From Stomorhina lunata (lineage: Eukaryota > Arthropoda > Insecta > Diptera > Rhiniidae): a DNA stretch of 64,000 nucleotides. Under the pieces are notes generated by a model, which was not told the DNA's origin, did no database searches, and worked only from the letters and a program-made list of their open reading frames with translations. How positions within the stretch are numbered: position 1 is the stretch's first letter; the number at the start of each line of letters is the position of its first letter. The translations under genes and the position numbers were made by a program. Where the stretch lies: NCBI GenBank assembly GCA_933228675.1, contig OW121741.1:41650580-41714579 (forward strand). Reading direction: 5' to 3'. This document shows positions 1-11,923 of the stretch, one piece after another.

Positions 1-83
1 ATGATTGCAAAACTCAACTCCATTAATTTTTAAGCACATGCAAATTATTTTCACTGAAAAATTTTCTTTGTTTGAAAAAAAAT

Positions 84-299
84 TTTAATAAGTAAAAAAA
101 AAACTTTTATTTCTGCTCGAAAAAATAAAAGTCAAAAAATAACTTTTTTTCTGCTCGAAAAAATATAAGTCAAAAATAAGTGTTATTTTTGTTCAAAAAA
201 TAATTTTTATTTTTGCTTGAAAAAATAAAAGTCAAAAATAACTGTTATTTCTGCTCGAAAAAAAGAAGTCAAAAAATAACTTTTATTTTCTGATTTATA
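84..299. repeat. Tandem minisatellite, about 43-bp unit
   Basis: About five imperfect units of the form TTTTTCTGCTCGAAAAAATA followed by AAAGTCAAAAAATAAC. The array ends directly against the first base of element A1. No coding potential is seen. Confidence 0.7.
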
Positions 300-1581
300 C
301 CCAGTAAAACTTTTCATTACCAAATAATGAGTTAAACAGTTAAATTATGGAATACGAACTACTTACTCATTCGCTGTTTAAGTCATTACATTAACATGGG
401 GATGTCATTGGAGGCAAGTACTTACCAATTGCAGAAAAGTAATGACTTGGGTAAGCAATTTGAAAGCAACAACAACAACAGCAACAACTTTTTTGTTGTT
501 GTTTTATTAAAAACATATATTTTTAAACGAAATACAAAATTTTTTTTATGATCCCATGGGGGCTCGAACCCAGACCCTCCGACTGCTAGGCAGAGACTCT
601 TCCACTGAGCTACTTCATATGTTGAAAACTTAGCAGCTTATAATTAATATAAACAATTTTTATTTTTAGATCCAAAATCATGTGAAAATAACTTTGTTTT
701 TCCCTGCTTTTTTTTGCTTTGTTGTAATTTTTGGAAAAATATTTTTATACGATTTTTTGTAATTATTTTAAAACTTTTTTAAAATTATTTTAAAACTTAA
801 ACAATTTAAATCTTCTTTTTGTATAAGTTTTTACATTATATTGACCTTTACTTACTTAAATGTTACAACCTGTTAAGGTCAAAGTCCGAACATATTTTAG
901 AGTTCCATGGATTACGATCTTGTGCAAATATTCTCCAATTTTATAGGCCAAGCTTTGAAAAATGTTCCTCTACTTGGTCTTTCTATCGAAGTTTCGGACA
1001 TCCTCCTCTAATATTAGGTAGTGGGACATTTCAATTCTAATTTTATCCTCTTCATTGTATTTTTTTTCAAGAGAGGGTTACTAGCCCGTAATCCTTACCC
1101 ATTTTTATCGATCTTATGGGACAACTCTCGGAACATGTTAACTGACAATATTAATGGGTGTTAAACTAGCTCCCCGGGTGATACCATGAGGAGGTGTGTG
1201 TGCACAGTTGAGATGAAGGATGACCCAGATAAGTTGGGCTTACCAAATTAAGACCAATGAGAATCGTGTTTGGTATTCAACATCCCCTACATAATCAAAA
1301 TTGACTCATGATGGTATTTTTTCATTAACGTGTTTTTTACAGAAGATAATATTTAAGTTTTTAAAATTCAAAAATCATTTAAAAAGACTCTTTTAATAAA
1401 AAAAAACTAAAAAAATTGTTGTCCTTGGTGGGATTTGAACTGGGGCCATTCAGTTTAAATTGCCATCTTAATTACAAATAAGTACTTCTGTAATAACTTA
1501 TTATTTTTTCGGATGGTATGTTGTAGTCGTTACAAGGTAACCAGTTATCAGAGTACTTGCCATTACCAAAGTTTTGCTGGG
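300..1581 (+). mobile_element. Element A, copy 1: non-autonomous TIR DNA transposon
   Basis: One of five copies of a roughly 1.3-kb element. It starts CCCAGTAAAACTTTTCATTA and ends with the inverse of CCCAGCAAAACTTTGGTAAT, giving a TIR of about 14 bp (CCCAGYAAAACTTT). TA lies on both sides (TA/CCCAG and CTGGG/TA), as expected of a TA-targeting, Tc1/mariner-like element; the superfamily is not proven. From left to right it holds a (CAA)n/(TTG)n hairpin, a tRNA-like module (minus strand), a segment matching a LINE 3' end (minus strand, 819-1040), and a second B-box-like sequence near the right end. There is no transposase, so mobilisation must be in trans. Confidence 0.8.
549..615 (-). other. 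tRNA-like module inside element A1
   Basis: Read on the minus strand, it has a Pol III A-box match (TAGCTCAGTGG) and, about 35 bases on, a B-box match (GGTTCGAGCCC here, GGTTCGAACCC in A2). An anticodon-like loop CTAGCAG would read AGC (Ala type). The acceptor and T stems pair poorly, so this is a tRNA-derived module and not a functional tRNA gene. Equivalent modules are at 10291-10357 (plus), 10872-10938, 15519-15585 and 23368-23437 (minus). Confidence 0.6.
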
Positions 1582-1973
1582 TACTATAAAAGTTATAACA
1601 GTTCCGGTCTCTGGTCATGATGCCACACATAAGTTTTGTGTATATCGTAAAGATAACTTATGAGACGGTAATTTCAGTTCACTCACTGCATTAATCTTTT
1701 TCGGAACAACAACAGATTTTGGATAAGACTCTAGAAATTCGACCTTAAATGCCCCATGATCGAATTCAGGAAACATTCGATTAACATTCAAAATTCAGTT
1801 TACAAACGCTCCGCTATTTATTTAAGCCATGTCGAATTTTTTTTTCCCGACAGTCCAGTTATTCTACGTCCAAATGTTGTAAGTACCTAAATATATTGTT
1901 AAAAATATTAAATCTTGCTACAGGATCGTTAGTTATAAGATGACACTACTGAGAATTTCCAAACTTAAGACAT
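1582..1973. other. Spacer with no recognised feature
   Basis: AT-rich sequence between A1 and HINE-B1. I see no ORF, RNA or repeat family here. Confidence 0.5.
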
Positions 1974-3745
1974 AACAAGTAAGAGTGTTATATTAGGCTG
2001 TGCCGAATCTTATATACCCACCATCAAGTTGTGTTAAATTCAGAAACAGGGTGCAGCTAATTCAAAATCTGGGTCAAAACTGAAAAAATCGCTAAGCTAA
2101 TTGGTAATGTTGGTAAAACCTGTGGACAAAATTCGGTTGCCGTAGCTTTATAGTTCAACATTTAAAAATATTTTAGTGGTTTCCCCAGTATTTACTTTGA
2201 TCAAAATTCGGTCTCATAACCGAGTATAGTTTTACATTAATAAGTTGTTAAATACTTTTCGTTGTGCGTAATATGTAGTTAGGATAAACACGTTAATAGT
2301 AATACGGCAGGTCCATATATTTCGTTAGGGGTTCCTAATGCATTCATCATATATAAAGTCTGGGCTGAACATTGATTGATGGGTATCTAATTTCATAGGT
2401 GCAATCTTAATATAATAAATGTACCCCCCATTCTTTTTGATGGTGGGTATAAAAAAAGTGGATGTTATATATATAAGAACTATGTATAGCCAAATATTGA
2501 CCGATTGTTACAAAATTTTACATACTGGCTGGTATTAATATAAAGTTTATTTGTGCAAAATTTAGTGACCATCGCTGACATAGTTTATAATTTAATAGCT
2601 TTTAACTGGCGTTTTTGGCATTTTAGTGGTTACCGGGAGCGGTTTTTATATAAACGCAATGGTCAAAAATGGACCGATTCCTATAAAATTTGACATACTG
2701 ACCGAAAGTTGCATAAAACTTCTCTATTCTAAATTTAGTAGTCATAGATTTTACAATTTTATTCAATTTGTTAGCATAAATGTGATTCCTGGGGCAGGGT
2801 TATATGGGAGCTCTAACTAAATGTGAACCGATTTTACCCATTTCTATAATATATCGAAAATATTATTTCTAAATTTTGTCTCTCTAGCTCTTGTAGTTAA
2901 GGAGCTATCGCGCTTTTCTCTGACGGAAAGACGGACATAGACCGTGTTTTCTTATTGTATTTTTGTGTTTCTGTAAGTTTTTTACATGAGAGCTATGGTC
3001 AAATAGTAGCCAATTGTAACAAATGCACACTGGCTGGCATTCATATAAGACTTCCTTTTGTAAAATTTTGTTACTGTAGCCCTTTTCGTTAAGGCGCTAT
3101 CGAGCTTTTATCGGACGAACGGACATAAACTTCTTCTTTTTGTATTTTTGTGTTTCCGTAAGTTTTTTATATGGGAGCTGTGGTCAAATGGTGACCGATT
3201 ATGACAAAATTGTGCACACTAGTTGGCATTGACATAAGACCTCCTCGTGCTGAATTTAGTGGTTATATCTGTTCTAGTTTTAGATTTATTGGCATTTAAG
3301 TGTATTTTAGGTGAAATTTTGGCTGTTTCCGTAAGTTTTTTGTATGGGAGCTATGACTAAATGTCAACCGATTTTGATGAAATTTCACATGCTGCCTAGA
3401 GCTTATGCAAAACTTCTATATACCAAATTTTATCATCATAGCTATTATAGTTTGTCATTTATTAGCAAATAAGCGATTAGCGTAGGCGAGGTTATACGGG
3501 AGTTATAATCAAATGTTAACCGATTTTGCCTAATTTCAATACCAAAATTTTCTCAGTGATGAAGAATGTTTTTACTAAGTATCATTGAGCTAGCTCCTTT
3601 CGTTTAGGCGTTACCGTGATTTCAACCGACAGACAGAAGGACATCGCTCAATCGTTTTTGGTTTTTGAGCCAATATTAAGGAAATTACAAACGGAATGAC
3701 AATCTTAATATACCCCCCATTCTTTTTGATGGTGGGTATAAAAAG
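1974..3745 (-). mobile_element. HINE-B copy 1 (Helentron/DINE-1-like, dimeric)
   Basis: Non-coding element with DINE-1 architecture. One end, read on the minus strand, opens TATACCCACCATC near GAATGGGGGGTATA. The other ends in a TTCGGC/GCC hairpin followed by ACTCTTACTTGT. Subterminal inverted repeats TATACCCACCATCAA / TTGATGGTGGGTATA are visible. The body has diverged tandem blocks with the phrase ATGGGAGCTATGGTCAAATG plus GACCGATT, and a CAGACAGACGGACAT segment like the GTCCGTCTGTC run of DINE-1. A second internal end at about 2430-2456 shows that this is two units head to tail (1974-2456 and 2457-3745). The class comes from known DINE-1 structure; the family name is mine. Confidence 0.65.
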
Positions 3746-4690
3746 CCACCCATTTTACATGCTATTTTTTAGAACATCATATTTTACTGCTACCATAAAA
3801 TGATCATAAACAAATTTAATAAAACTAAGATATCATATGTCTTTAGTATTCATTTTATAATATTTACTGTCATTTGTAAATTTATATTTTCTTAATCATC
3901 TGTCAAATGAATATATATTTTTCATATCCATATCCTTATAACCACTAAAATAATTTTCTATCCTACAATAACGTTAAACTAATCTTAAAAATCTTCTTCT
4001 ACAAAGACGAGATCATGTCACAAGATTTATGCGAATATATACAATTTTTACTTAAGAAAATATTGAACGACTAACTAGTTTAGCTTTTCAAATATTTACT
4101 TCAAACTTGGACAGGTGTAATGGTAATAACGGATTATTTCTGGTTTTCATTTGACAGACATGAGACTGACGGACCATTAAGATTTGCAACAGGTAACATG
4201 AACAATTTAGACATTTAAATCACAAACGATATTAATGCATTTTGACAGAAGAACTGTCATATGAATTGAGAAAAAACCCATTATTAATGTTTCATAATTG
4301 ACAGGTACTTTTTTGACTTAAGCCAAGCTAAGATTTGACAAAACTAAAACTAATGATCATACCGAGTTAAATAGACAGCTACAACAGAGCAGAGATTAGT
4401 GATCTTAACTAGAGTTTGTAGAATTTTAACGTGATCTTGTGTGATTAATCATGTTGTGTGTGCAAATATAAAATAGAAATCCATAGAATATGTCAGGTAG
4501 AGAGACATTGATTTACAAAGAATTGGGATTTAATGTAGTTATGACTTAATAACAGTACATGACTTATTTCACACTAAGAATCGTTTCTTACTATTTTGTT
4601 GACCTCTCGTTTAAAAGTCTTTAAAACAGATTTAAGTAGAATTTCCTATGTAACAAAAACATACGTTTGAAATAAAAATTTACCTTGAAA
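3746..4690. other. Spacer with no recognised feature
   Basis: AT-rich, no supported ORF and no family match that I can see. Confidence 0.5.
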
Positions 4691-7130
4691 ATGTTGTTAG
4701 GAAAAAGATTTGAAATCTTCTGATATATGGCCATTTGATTACGTAAAATTTTATATATGTATGTAGGTATGTATGCAGATTCGAGCGACTCAGGTTATAT
4801 GGAAGCGAAATAAATGCAAGATGTACACGCCCTCAAAATGCACATATGTAGGTATTTTTATGATGACACAAAAAAAATTAAATTAATATTTGGTATGGCC
4901 TTCTTTGGCTTTTATTACATCAGCCAGACTAGAGGTCATGGAGAATGTCAATTTTTTTTTTGTAATTTCAGGGGCCAAATTACCGCATTTGATATCGATC
5001 GAAAACTCAGACTTTAAAGCGAATATTGTGAAGTATACTTTAGGGATGTTCAAAGTTACTTCGATGCAAAAAGTTTATTGAATTTTGATTCCTTTTTAAA
5101 AATACATATGGGCATTTCCATGAAATGGTCCACCGTTAGTTAAAAAATCAAAACGCTCGCATAATATTTTTAAGAACAGAAAATTGAAAAGAAACTATTA
5201 AGATTTTACTATGTAAAAAAATTTTCAGCCTATCATAATCTTAAATGCAAAAAAATGGTATGTAAAACGAAAGGCTCTTTAATTCAATTTAAAAGCTTTA
5301 ACATCCATTATTTGTCATTGCTGCTGACGAAAATAATATATATGTAATATTGCAGTTTGGTATGTAAGTAACTGATACAACAACAAATGAATATAAAAAT
5401 GTGAGATGAGAGCAAACTGTGCATCAATAACGGAATATTTAAATGTTTTTTTCGGCAACATTCCTTTGTCACGTGCGTAAGGCAAAAGAACCACATAATG
5501 CCACTAGTTGCTCATTATCAGTTCAAGTGTCTTGTTGTTTAGTTTCTAAAGCAAGTTTTTTGTTTGCTTAAATAAATTATTTAAATTAATAAACTTCTAC
5601 AAAAAGTAATTTTTTTTGGATTTTTAAACTTTGTTTTTTAAGACAAGTAAGAAAGTGCTATAGTCGGTCAAGTCCGACCATACGATACCCTTCACCACTA
5701 AGGTCAAAGGTGTTCTTCTTCCTGTATAAAGGCTAATATTTGCTAAATTTTGCCATCATAGAAACATTTTCTCAAAACTTATATATTTAAGCTGTTTTTG
5801 TCAGTTTGGCTTACACGGGGCCTAGGGTCAAATATGGACCGATTACCTTGAAATTTAGAAAATTGATTACGGCTTTAACAAAAATTATGTATGCAAAAAA
5901 TGAACTCAGAATTCTCATTATCTTCAGATTTACGAGTGTTTTAGTGATTTTTGCTTCATTTAGTGCGTTTTGACAGAAGAGTTTGTATGGGAGCTATGGT
6001 CAAATGTGGACCGATTTCAACGAAATTTTGTACAGTGATTTAGTTTTACATAAGGAGTATTTGCTTCAAATTTCATGGAAAAATATTGATATTTGTGGCC
6101 AAAATATCAATTCCGGGAAGTGGGACCTATGGGAGGTACCATAAATAATGGACCGATTTCGATAGCCATGGTCCCAATATCAAAACAATGATCTGTGCCA
6201 ATTTTTTTCTTAAAAACTTCTGAAAATATATATTAAATTACTAAAATATGTATGAAGGTAAAAAGTGTCACGTGCGTAATGTAACGTGCGTAATGAACAA
6301 ATTTGTTTTTTCTTAGCCAACCAATGCATACTTGTTTTTGAGCAAAACATGATTATAAAGGTCCATTAATAGCCTTTATAAAAACATTTTTTCCGAAAAA
6401 AAAAATCTCCTATAATTCGCTTACTTTTACAATATTCCTTACGGCTCTAAAAGGCACTTACTTATTTTGTCACGTGCGTAAGTCAACTTTGAATGCATGG
6501 AACTTGGGTACTCAGTGCTCAATTTTTTAATATATATACTTTTTAGAAAGAACTCATTACATACAATGTACGATTCTATAATTCATTTAAAAATTCCAAT
6601 CCATTTTTATTTCCACAATATTCAAAGACAATAAAACGTGTACAAATGTCACGTACATAACCATGGAAGTACCCATATATAGTTCAATTAAAACTCTTTT
6701 ACTATCTTTTGGCAAATAACTTCTAAAAAATATAGTAAACTGTACATCTCTTAAATAATTTTGATTATCCTTAAAGTATGCTACACAAATGTTTTAAAAA
6801 TAGCTAAGATTTCGATCGATATCGAATGCCGTAATTTGGCCCCAGGACTTTTACTCTAATCCTCCATTAATGCTATCTTCCATTTCAAAATATCCCACAA
6901 ATGATCATAACATTTAGATGGGAAGATTACGGGGGATGTTCTAACATTATAGAGAAGCCAGTTCCTTATCACTTTAGAATAATGTTTCGGTTAATTGTCT
7001 TGGGGAAATATGTAATTCTCTACTAAATCTAACTTTTCCACACTAATTAGGTAACCATCCTCTAAAATGTTAATCTACATATCTTTATCCGTAATTGTAC
7101 GTATCCCTAAACCACTTCCATGTTTTATTA
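4690..7130. mobile_element. Decayed inverted-repeat element
   Basis: Two diverged arms face each other. The left (about 4960-5130) reads GGGGCCAAATTACCGCATTT, GATATCGATCGAAA and then ACATATGGGCATTTCCATG. The right (about 6660-6850, inverted) reads TTTCGATCGATATCGAATGC, CGTAATTTGGCCCC and CATGGAAGTACCCATATAT. The motif GTCACGTGCGTAA recurs at about 5467, 6268 and 6469 (with variants near 6282 and 6650) in the inner parts. The centre holds a separate DINE-1-like insertion. This fits an old long-TIR DNA transposon with subterminal motifs. The outer ends and any target duplication were not located. Confidence 0.4.
5641..6225 (-). mobile_element. HINE-C copy 1 (DINE-1-like), truncated
   Basis: The 3' end, read on the minus strand, has the DINE-1-type hairpin GTCGGACTTGACCGAC, then CTATAGCAC and TTTCTTACTTGT, preceded by a subterminal repeat GGTGAAGGGTATCG. 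The body matches the second copy at 49488-50262 in inverted orientation. The 5' subterminal TATACCCTTCACC end seen in that copy is missing here. Confidence 0.65.
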
Positions 7131-7211
7131 TCGGTTTTTTATTATGAGGCAGTAACGCCTCATTCGTTTTTTTTTTTGCCAAACTTTTGCCCGACCACAA
7201 CCTCTAAAGAT

Positions 7212-7240
7212 CATACATTTTTCATCAGCAAAAATGTATG
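7212..7240. other. Perfect 11-bp stem-loop
   Basis: CATACATTTTT, a loop CATCAGC and AAAAATGTATG form a perfect hairpin immediately before a SINE 3' fragment. No function is assigned. Confidence 0.5.
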
Positions 7241-7243
7241 AAA

Positions 7244-7322
7244 AATGAGTCTAAAAATAGAATCGGATGCAGCTCATTGTCTGAGAGAAGTACCCCTTGT
7301 TCCAATTGGAATGTTGTCGGGG

Positions 7323-7384
<62 letters not shown>
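7244..7384 (+). mobile_element. SINE S copy 4: 3' fragment with (AT)n tail
   Basis: The 3' end of the SINE seen complete at 48895-49203, from GAGTCTAAAAATAGAATCGG through GTTGTCGGGGAATT, and then a pure (AT)n run of about 58 bases (7327-7384). The 5' part with the tRNA-like head is absent. Confidence 0.75.
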
Positions 7385-7389
<5 letters not shown>

Positions 7390-7526
7390 TATATTTTTTT
7401 TGAAATAGGTTTTGAATGTTGCAGTTTTGATTACGAAAAATTGATTTAACACAATTTTTAAAAAAACTTAAAAAAGTAGTAGATTCTACTTAAAAAGTGG
7501 TAGAGTGTGAATAATGCCAACAAAAA

Positions 7527-9270
7527 ACAAGTAAGAGTATTATATTCGACTGTGCCGAATTATATACCCACCATCAAGTTGTGTTAAATTCAGAAACAGG
7601 GTGCAGCTAATTCAAAATCTGGACCAAAACTGAAAAAATCGCTAAGCTAATGCCGTAGCTTTAAAGTTCAACATTTAAAAATATTTTAGTTGTTTCCCCA
7701 GTATTTACCTTGATCAAAATTCAGTCTCATAACCGGGTATAATTTTACATTAATAAGTTGTTAAATACTTTTCGTTGTGATTAATATGTAGTTAGGCTAA
7801 ACACGTTAATAGTAATACGGCAGGTCCATATATTTCGCTATGAGTTCCTAATGCATTCATCATATATAAAGTCTGGGCTGAACATTGATTGATGCCTATC
7901 TAATTTCATAGGTGCAATCTTAATATAATGAATGTACCTCCAAATATTTTTGATTGTAGATATAAAAAGGGGATGTTATATATATAAGAATTGTAGCCAA
8001 ATGTTGACCGATTGTAACACTAGCTGGTATATATATAGAGCTTATTCTTGCCAAATTTAGTGGCCATAGCTATCATAGTTTCTAATTTAATAGCTTTTAA
8101 CTGGCCTTTGCTAAAATTTTTGGTTTCCGTGAGTGTTTTTTGTATAAAATATGGACTGATTCCTATAAAATTTGACAAACTGATCAAAAATTGCATAAAA
8201 CTTCCCTATTTTAAATTTAATCGTCATAGCTATTACAATTGTATTCAATTTATGAGCATTAATGTGTTTCGCGGGGCGGGGTTATATAGGAGGTCTAACT
8301 AAATTTGAACCGATTTTGTCCATTTTCAACACACATCTTTCTCAAGATATCCAAAATACTTTTGTAAAATTTTGTCCCTCTAGCTCTTTTCGTTAAGGCG
8401 CAATCGTGCTTTTATCTGACGGACAGACGGACATAAACAACCTTTTCTTTATGTATTTTTGTGTTTCCATAAGTTGTTTATATGGGAGCTATGGTCAAAG
8501 GGTGACCCATTGTGACAAAATTTAACACACTGCCTGGCATTGACATAAGACTTCCTTGTGCTTAATTTAGTCTTACTAGCTCTTGTAGTTAAGGAGCTAT
8601 GACGATTTTATCTGACGGACAGACGGACATAAATCCCCTTTTCTTTTTGAATTTTTGTGCTTTTTTTATATGGGAGCCAGGCCAAATAGTGACCGATTGC
8701 GACAAAATTTTGCACACTGGCTGGCATTGACATAAGACCTCCTCGTGCTAGTGATTATATCTATTATAGTTTTAAATTTATTGGCATTTAAGTGTATTTT
8801 AGGTGAAATTTTGGATGTTTCCGTAAGTTTTTTGTATGGGAGCTATGGCTAAATGTAAACCGATTTTGATGAAATTTTACACGCTGTCTAGGGCTAATGC
8901 AAAACTTTTATATACCAAATTTTATCATCATAGCTATTATAGTTTGTTATTTATTAGCAAATAAGCGATTAGCGTAGGCGAGGTTATACGGGAGCTATGG
9001 TCAAATGTTAACCGATTTTGCCCAATTTCAATACCAAAATTTTCTCATAGATGAAGAATGTTTTTACTAAGTTTCAGTGAGCTAGTTCGTTTAGACGTTA
9101 TCGTGATTTCAACAGACAGACAGACAGACAAACAGAAGGACATCGCTCAATCGTCTTAGAATTTCATAGGGATTTAGAATATATATCGTTTTTGATTTTA
9201 TTAAGGTAATTACAAACGGAATGACAATCTCAATATACCCCCCCATTCTTTTTGATGGTGGGTATAAAAA
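7527..9270 (-). mobile_element. HINE-B copy 2 (Helentron/DINE-1-like, dimeric)
   Basis: Same two-unit layout as copy 1, with the internal junction at about 7950-7970 followed by GGGGATGTTATATATATAAG. The terminal hairpin TTCGGC-ACA-GTCGAA is better kept here. It ends CATTCTTTTTGATGGTGGGT plus ATA at 9270. The uninterrupted phrase TTTCTAATTTAATAGC near 8083-8098 is the intact form of the site that T1 occupies at 38850. Confidence 0.65.
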
Positions 9271-9896
9271 CGATGTAATCTACTGTGTAACTACAATTCC
9301 CACTATTTTTCAATATATTTTATTATTTTGAAAATATTCCCAGCAAAACTTTGGTAATGGCAAGTACTCTGATAACTGGTTACCTTGTAACGACTACAAC
9401 ATACCAGCCGAATAAATAATAACTTATTACAGAAGTACTTATTTGTAATTAAGATGGTAATTTAAACTGTTCAAATCCCACCAAGGGCAACAATTTTTTT
9501 TTAGTTTTTTTTTATTAAAAGAGTCTTTTTAAATGATTTTTGAATTTTAAGAACTTAAATATTATCTTCTGTAAAAAAAATGTGTAAAACTAACTCCCGT
9601 TAATGAAAAATACCATCATGAGTCAATTTTGATTATGTAGGGGATGTTGAATACCAAACACGATTCTAATTGGTCTTAACTGGGTAAGCCCAACTTATCT
9701 TGGTCATCCTTCATCTCAACTGTGGACACACACCTCCTCATGGTATCACCCGGGGAGCTAGTTTAACACCCATTAATATTGTGAGTTAACATGTTCCGAG
9801 AGTTGTCCCATAAGATCGATAAAAATGGGTTAGGATTACGGGCTAGTAACCCTCTCTTGAAAAAAAAAAAATACAATGAAGAGGATAAAATTAGAA

Positions 9897-10090
9897 TTGA
9901 AATGTCCCACTACCTAATATTAGAGGAGGATATCCGAAACTTCGATAGAAAGACCAAGTAGAGGAACATTTTTCAAAGCTTGGCCTATAAAATTGGAGAA
10001 TATTCGCACAAGATCGAAATCCATGGAATTCTAAAATATGTTCGGACTTTGACCTTAACAGGTTGTAACGTTTAAGTAAGTAAGAGTCAA
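9897..10090 (+). pseudogene. LINE 3' end captured in element A (best example)
   Basis: The decayed reading frame follows the C-terminus of the RTE-like LINE at 19507-19901: the stretch around KLRWKDQVEENLSKLG there corresponds to ETSIERPSRGTFFKAW here, and AWNSKICSAFDLNRLL to SMEF*NMFGL*P*QVV. It ends in the same TTTAAGTAAGTAAG tail as free LINE copies. The same segment is in all five A copies (819-1040, about 11144-11341, 15800-15990 and 23650-23815; the last has a deletion), so it was acquired before the family spread. Confidence 0.65.
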
Positions 10091-10290
10091 TTTTTTGTAA
10101 AAACTTATACAAAAAAGAAGATTTAAATTGTTTAAGTTTTAAAATAATTTTAATTTTATTAAAAATATTTTTCCAAAAATTACAACAAAGCAAAAAAAAG
10201 CAGGGAAAAACAAAGTTATTTTCACATGATTTTGGATCTTAAAATAAAAATTGTTTATATTAATTATAAGCTGCTAAGTTTTTAACATAT

Positions 10291-10357
10291 GAAGTAGCTC
10301 AGTGAAAGAGTCTCTGCCTAGCAGTCGGAGGGTCTGGGTTCGAACCCCCATGGGATC
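10291..10357 (+). other. tRNA-like module inside element A2
   Basis: A-box TAGCTCAGTGA, loop CTAGCAG (AGC), B-box GGTTCGAACCC, and the end CCCCATGGGATCA. The D-stem (GCTC/GAGT) pairs and the anticodon stem pairs in four of five positions. It could act as an internal Pol III promoter. The T stem is short, so a functional tRNA is unlikely. Confidence 0.6.
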
Positions 10358-10624
10358 ATAAAAAAAATTTTGTATTTCGTTTAAAAATATATGTTTTTAA
10401 TAAAACAACAACAAAAAAGTTGTTGCTGTTGTTGTTGTTGCTTTCAAATTGCTTACCCAAGTCATTACTTTTCTGCAATTGGTAAGTACTTGCCTCCAAT
10501 GACATCCCCATGTTAATGTAATGACTTAAACAGCGAATGAGTAAGTAGTTCGTGTTCAATAGTTTAACTGTTTAACTCATTATTTGGTAATGAAAAGTTT
10601 TACTGGGTTATTCTCATAATCATA

Positions 10625-11923
10625 CCCAGTAAAACTTTTCATTACCAAATAATGAGTTAAACAGTTAAACTATTGAATACGAACTACTTACTCATTCGCT
10701 GTTTAAGTCATTACATTAACATGGGGATGTCATTGGAGGCAAGTACTTACCAATTGCAGAAAAGTAATGACTTGGGTAAGCAATTTGAAAGCAACAACAA
10801 CAGCAACAACTTTTTTGTTGTTGTTTTATTAAAAACATATATTTTTAAACGAAATACAAAATTTTTTTTATGATCCCACGGGGGCTCGAACCCAGACCCT
10901 ACGACTGCTAGGCAGAGACTCTTCCACTGAGCTACTTCATATGTTGAAAACTTATGAGCTTATGATTAATATAAACAATTTTTATTTCTAGATCCAAAAT
11001 CATGTGAAAATAACTTTGTTTTTCCCTGCTTTTTTTTTTGCTTTGTTGTAATTTTTGGAAAAATATTTTTATACGATTTTTTGTAATTATTTTAAAACTT
11101 TTTTAAAATTATTTTAAAACTTAAACAATTTAAATCTTCTTTTTTGTATAAGATTTTACATAAGATTGACTCTTACTTACTTAAATGTTACAACCTGTTA
11201 AGGTCAAAGTCCGATCATATTTTAGAATTCCATGGATTTCGATCTTGCGCGAATATTCTCCAAATTTATAGGCCAAGCTTTAAAAATGTTCCTCTACTTG
11301 GTCTTTCTATCCAAGCTTCGGACATCCTCCTCCAATATTAGGTAGTGGGACATTTCAATTCTAATTTTATCCTCTTCATTGTATTTTTTTTCAAGAGAGG
11401 GTTACTAGCCCGTAATCCTAACCCATTTTTATCGATGTTATGGGACAACTCTCGGAACATGTTAACTCACAATATTAATGGGTGTTAAACTAGCTCCCCG
11501 GGTGATACCATGAGGAGGTGTGTGTCCACAGTTGAGATGAAGGATGACCCAGGTAAGTTGGGCTTACCAAGTTAAAACCAATTAGAATCGTGTTTGGTAT
11601 TCAACCTCCCCTACATAATCAAAATTGACTCATGATGGTATTTTTCATTAACGTGAGTTAGTTTTACACATTTTTTTTACAGAAGATAATATTTAAGTTC
11701 TTAAAATTCAAAAATCATTTAAAAAGACTCTTTTAATAAAAAAAAAACTAAAAAAAATTGTTGCCCTTGGTGGGATTTGAACCGGGGCCATTCAGTTTAA
11801 ATTACCATCTTAATTACAAATAAGTACTTCTGTAATAACTTATTATTTATTCGGATGGTATGTTGTAGTCGTTACAAGGTAACCAGTTATCAGAGTACTT
11901 GCCATTACCAAAGTTTTGCTGGG
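10625..11923 (+). mobile_element. Element A, copy 3
   Basis: Full-length copy, flanked by TA on both sides (cataTA/CCCAG, CTGGG/TAtcac). It has the same internal order as copy 1. With copy 2 it forms an inverted repeat with arms of about 1.27 kb and the 17-base spacer TTATTCTCATAATCATA. Confidence 0.8.

Larger units (their letters stand above)
9339..10607 (-). mobile_element. Element A, copy 2
   Basis: Full-length copy in reverse orientation. Read on the plus strand: TIR CCCAGCAAAACTTTGGTAAT; a tRNA-like 3' half with a GTTCAAATCCC B-box (about 9471); a middle body; a LINE-3'-end segment (9897-10090) ending GTTTAAGTAAGTAAG; the tRNA-like module (10291-10357); a CAA/TTG hairpin; and the second TIR ending ACTGGG. 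It lies 17 bp from copy 3 and faces it. Confidence 0.8.

Noticed and set aside
1427..1483. Second full tRNA-like gene near the right end of element A
   Set aside because: Only a B-box (GGTTCAAATCC type) and a possible 3' half are visible; no convincing A-box.
7225..7452. ORFs translating (AT)n tracts as YIYIYI runs (also 33202-33414, 35919-36104, 40778-41035)
   Set aside because: They are translations of microsatellites, with no domain or codon signal.
10291..10357. Genuine tRNA-Ala gene
   Set aside because: Boxes A and B and the AGC loop are present, but the stems pair poorly and it exists in every copy of element A, so it is a tRNA-derived module.
10356..10873. Repeated 66-67-codon ORF (MNTNYLLIRC...) in every element A copy
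   Set aside because: Conserved only because the element is repeated. It starts in non-coding TIR sequence, is low-complexity at the CAA/TTG hairpin, and A1 lacks its ATG (ATGGAATACG).
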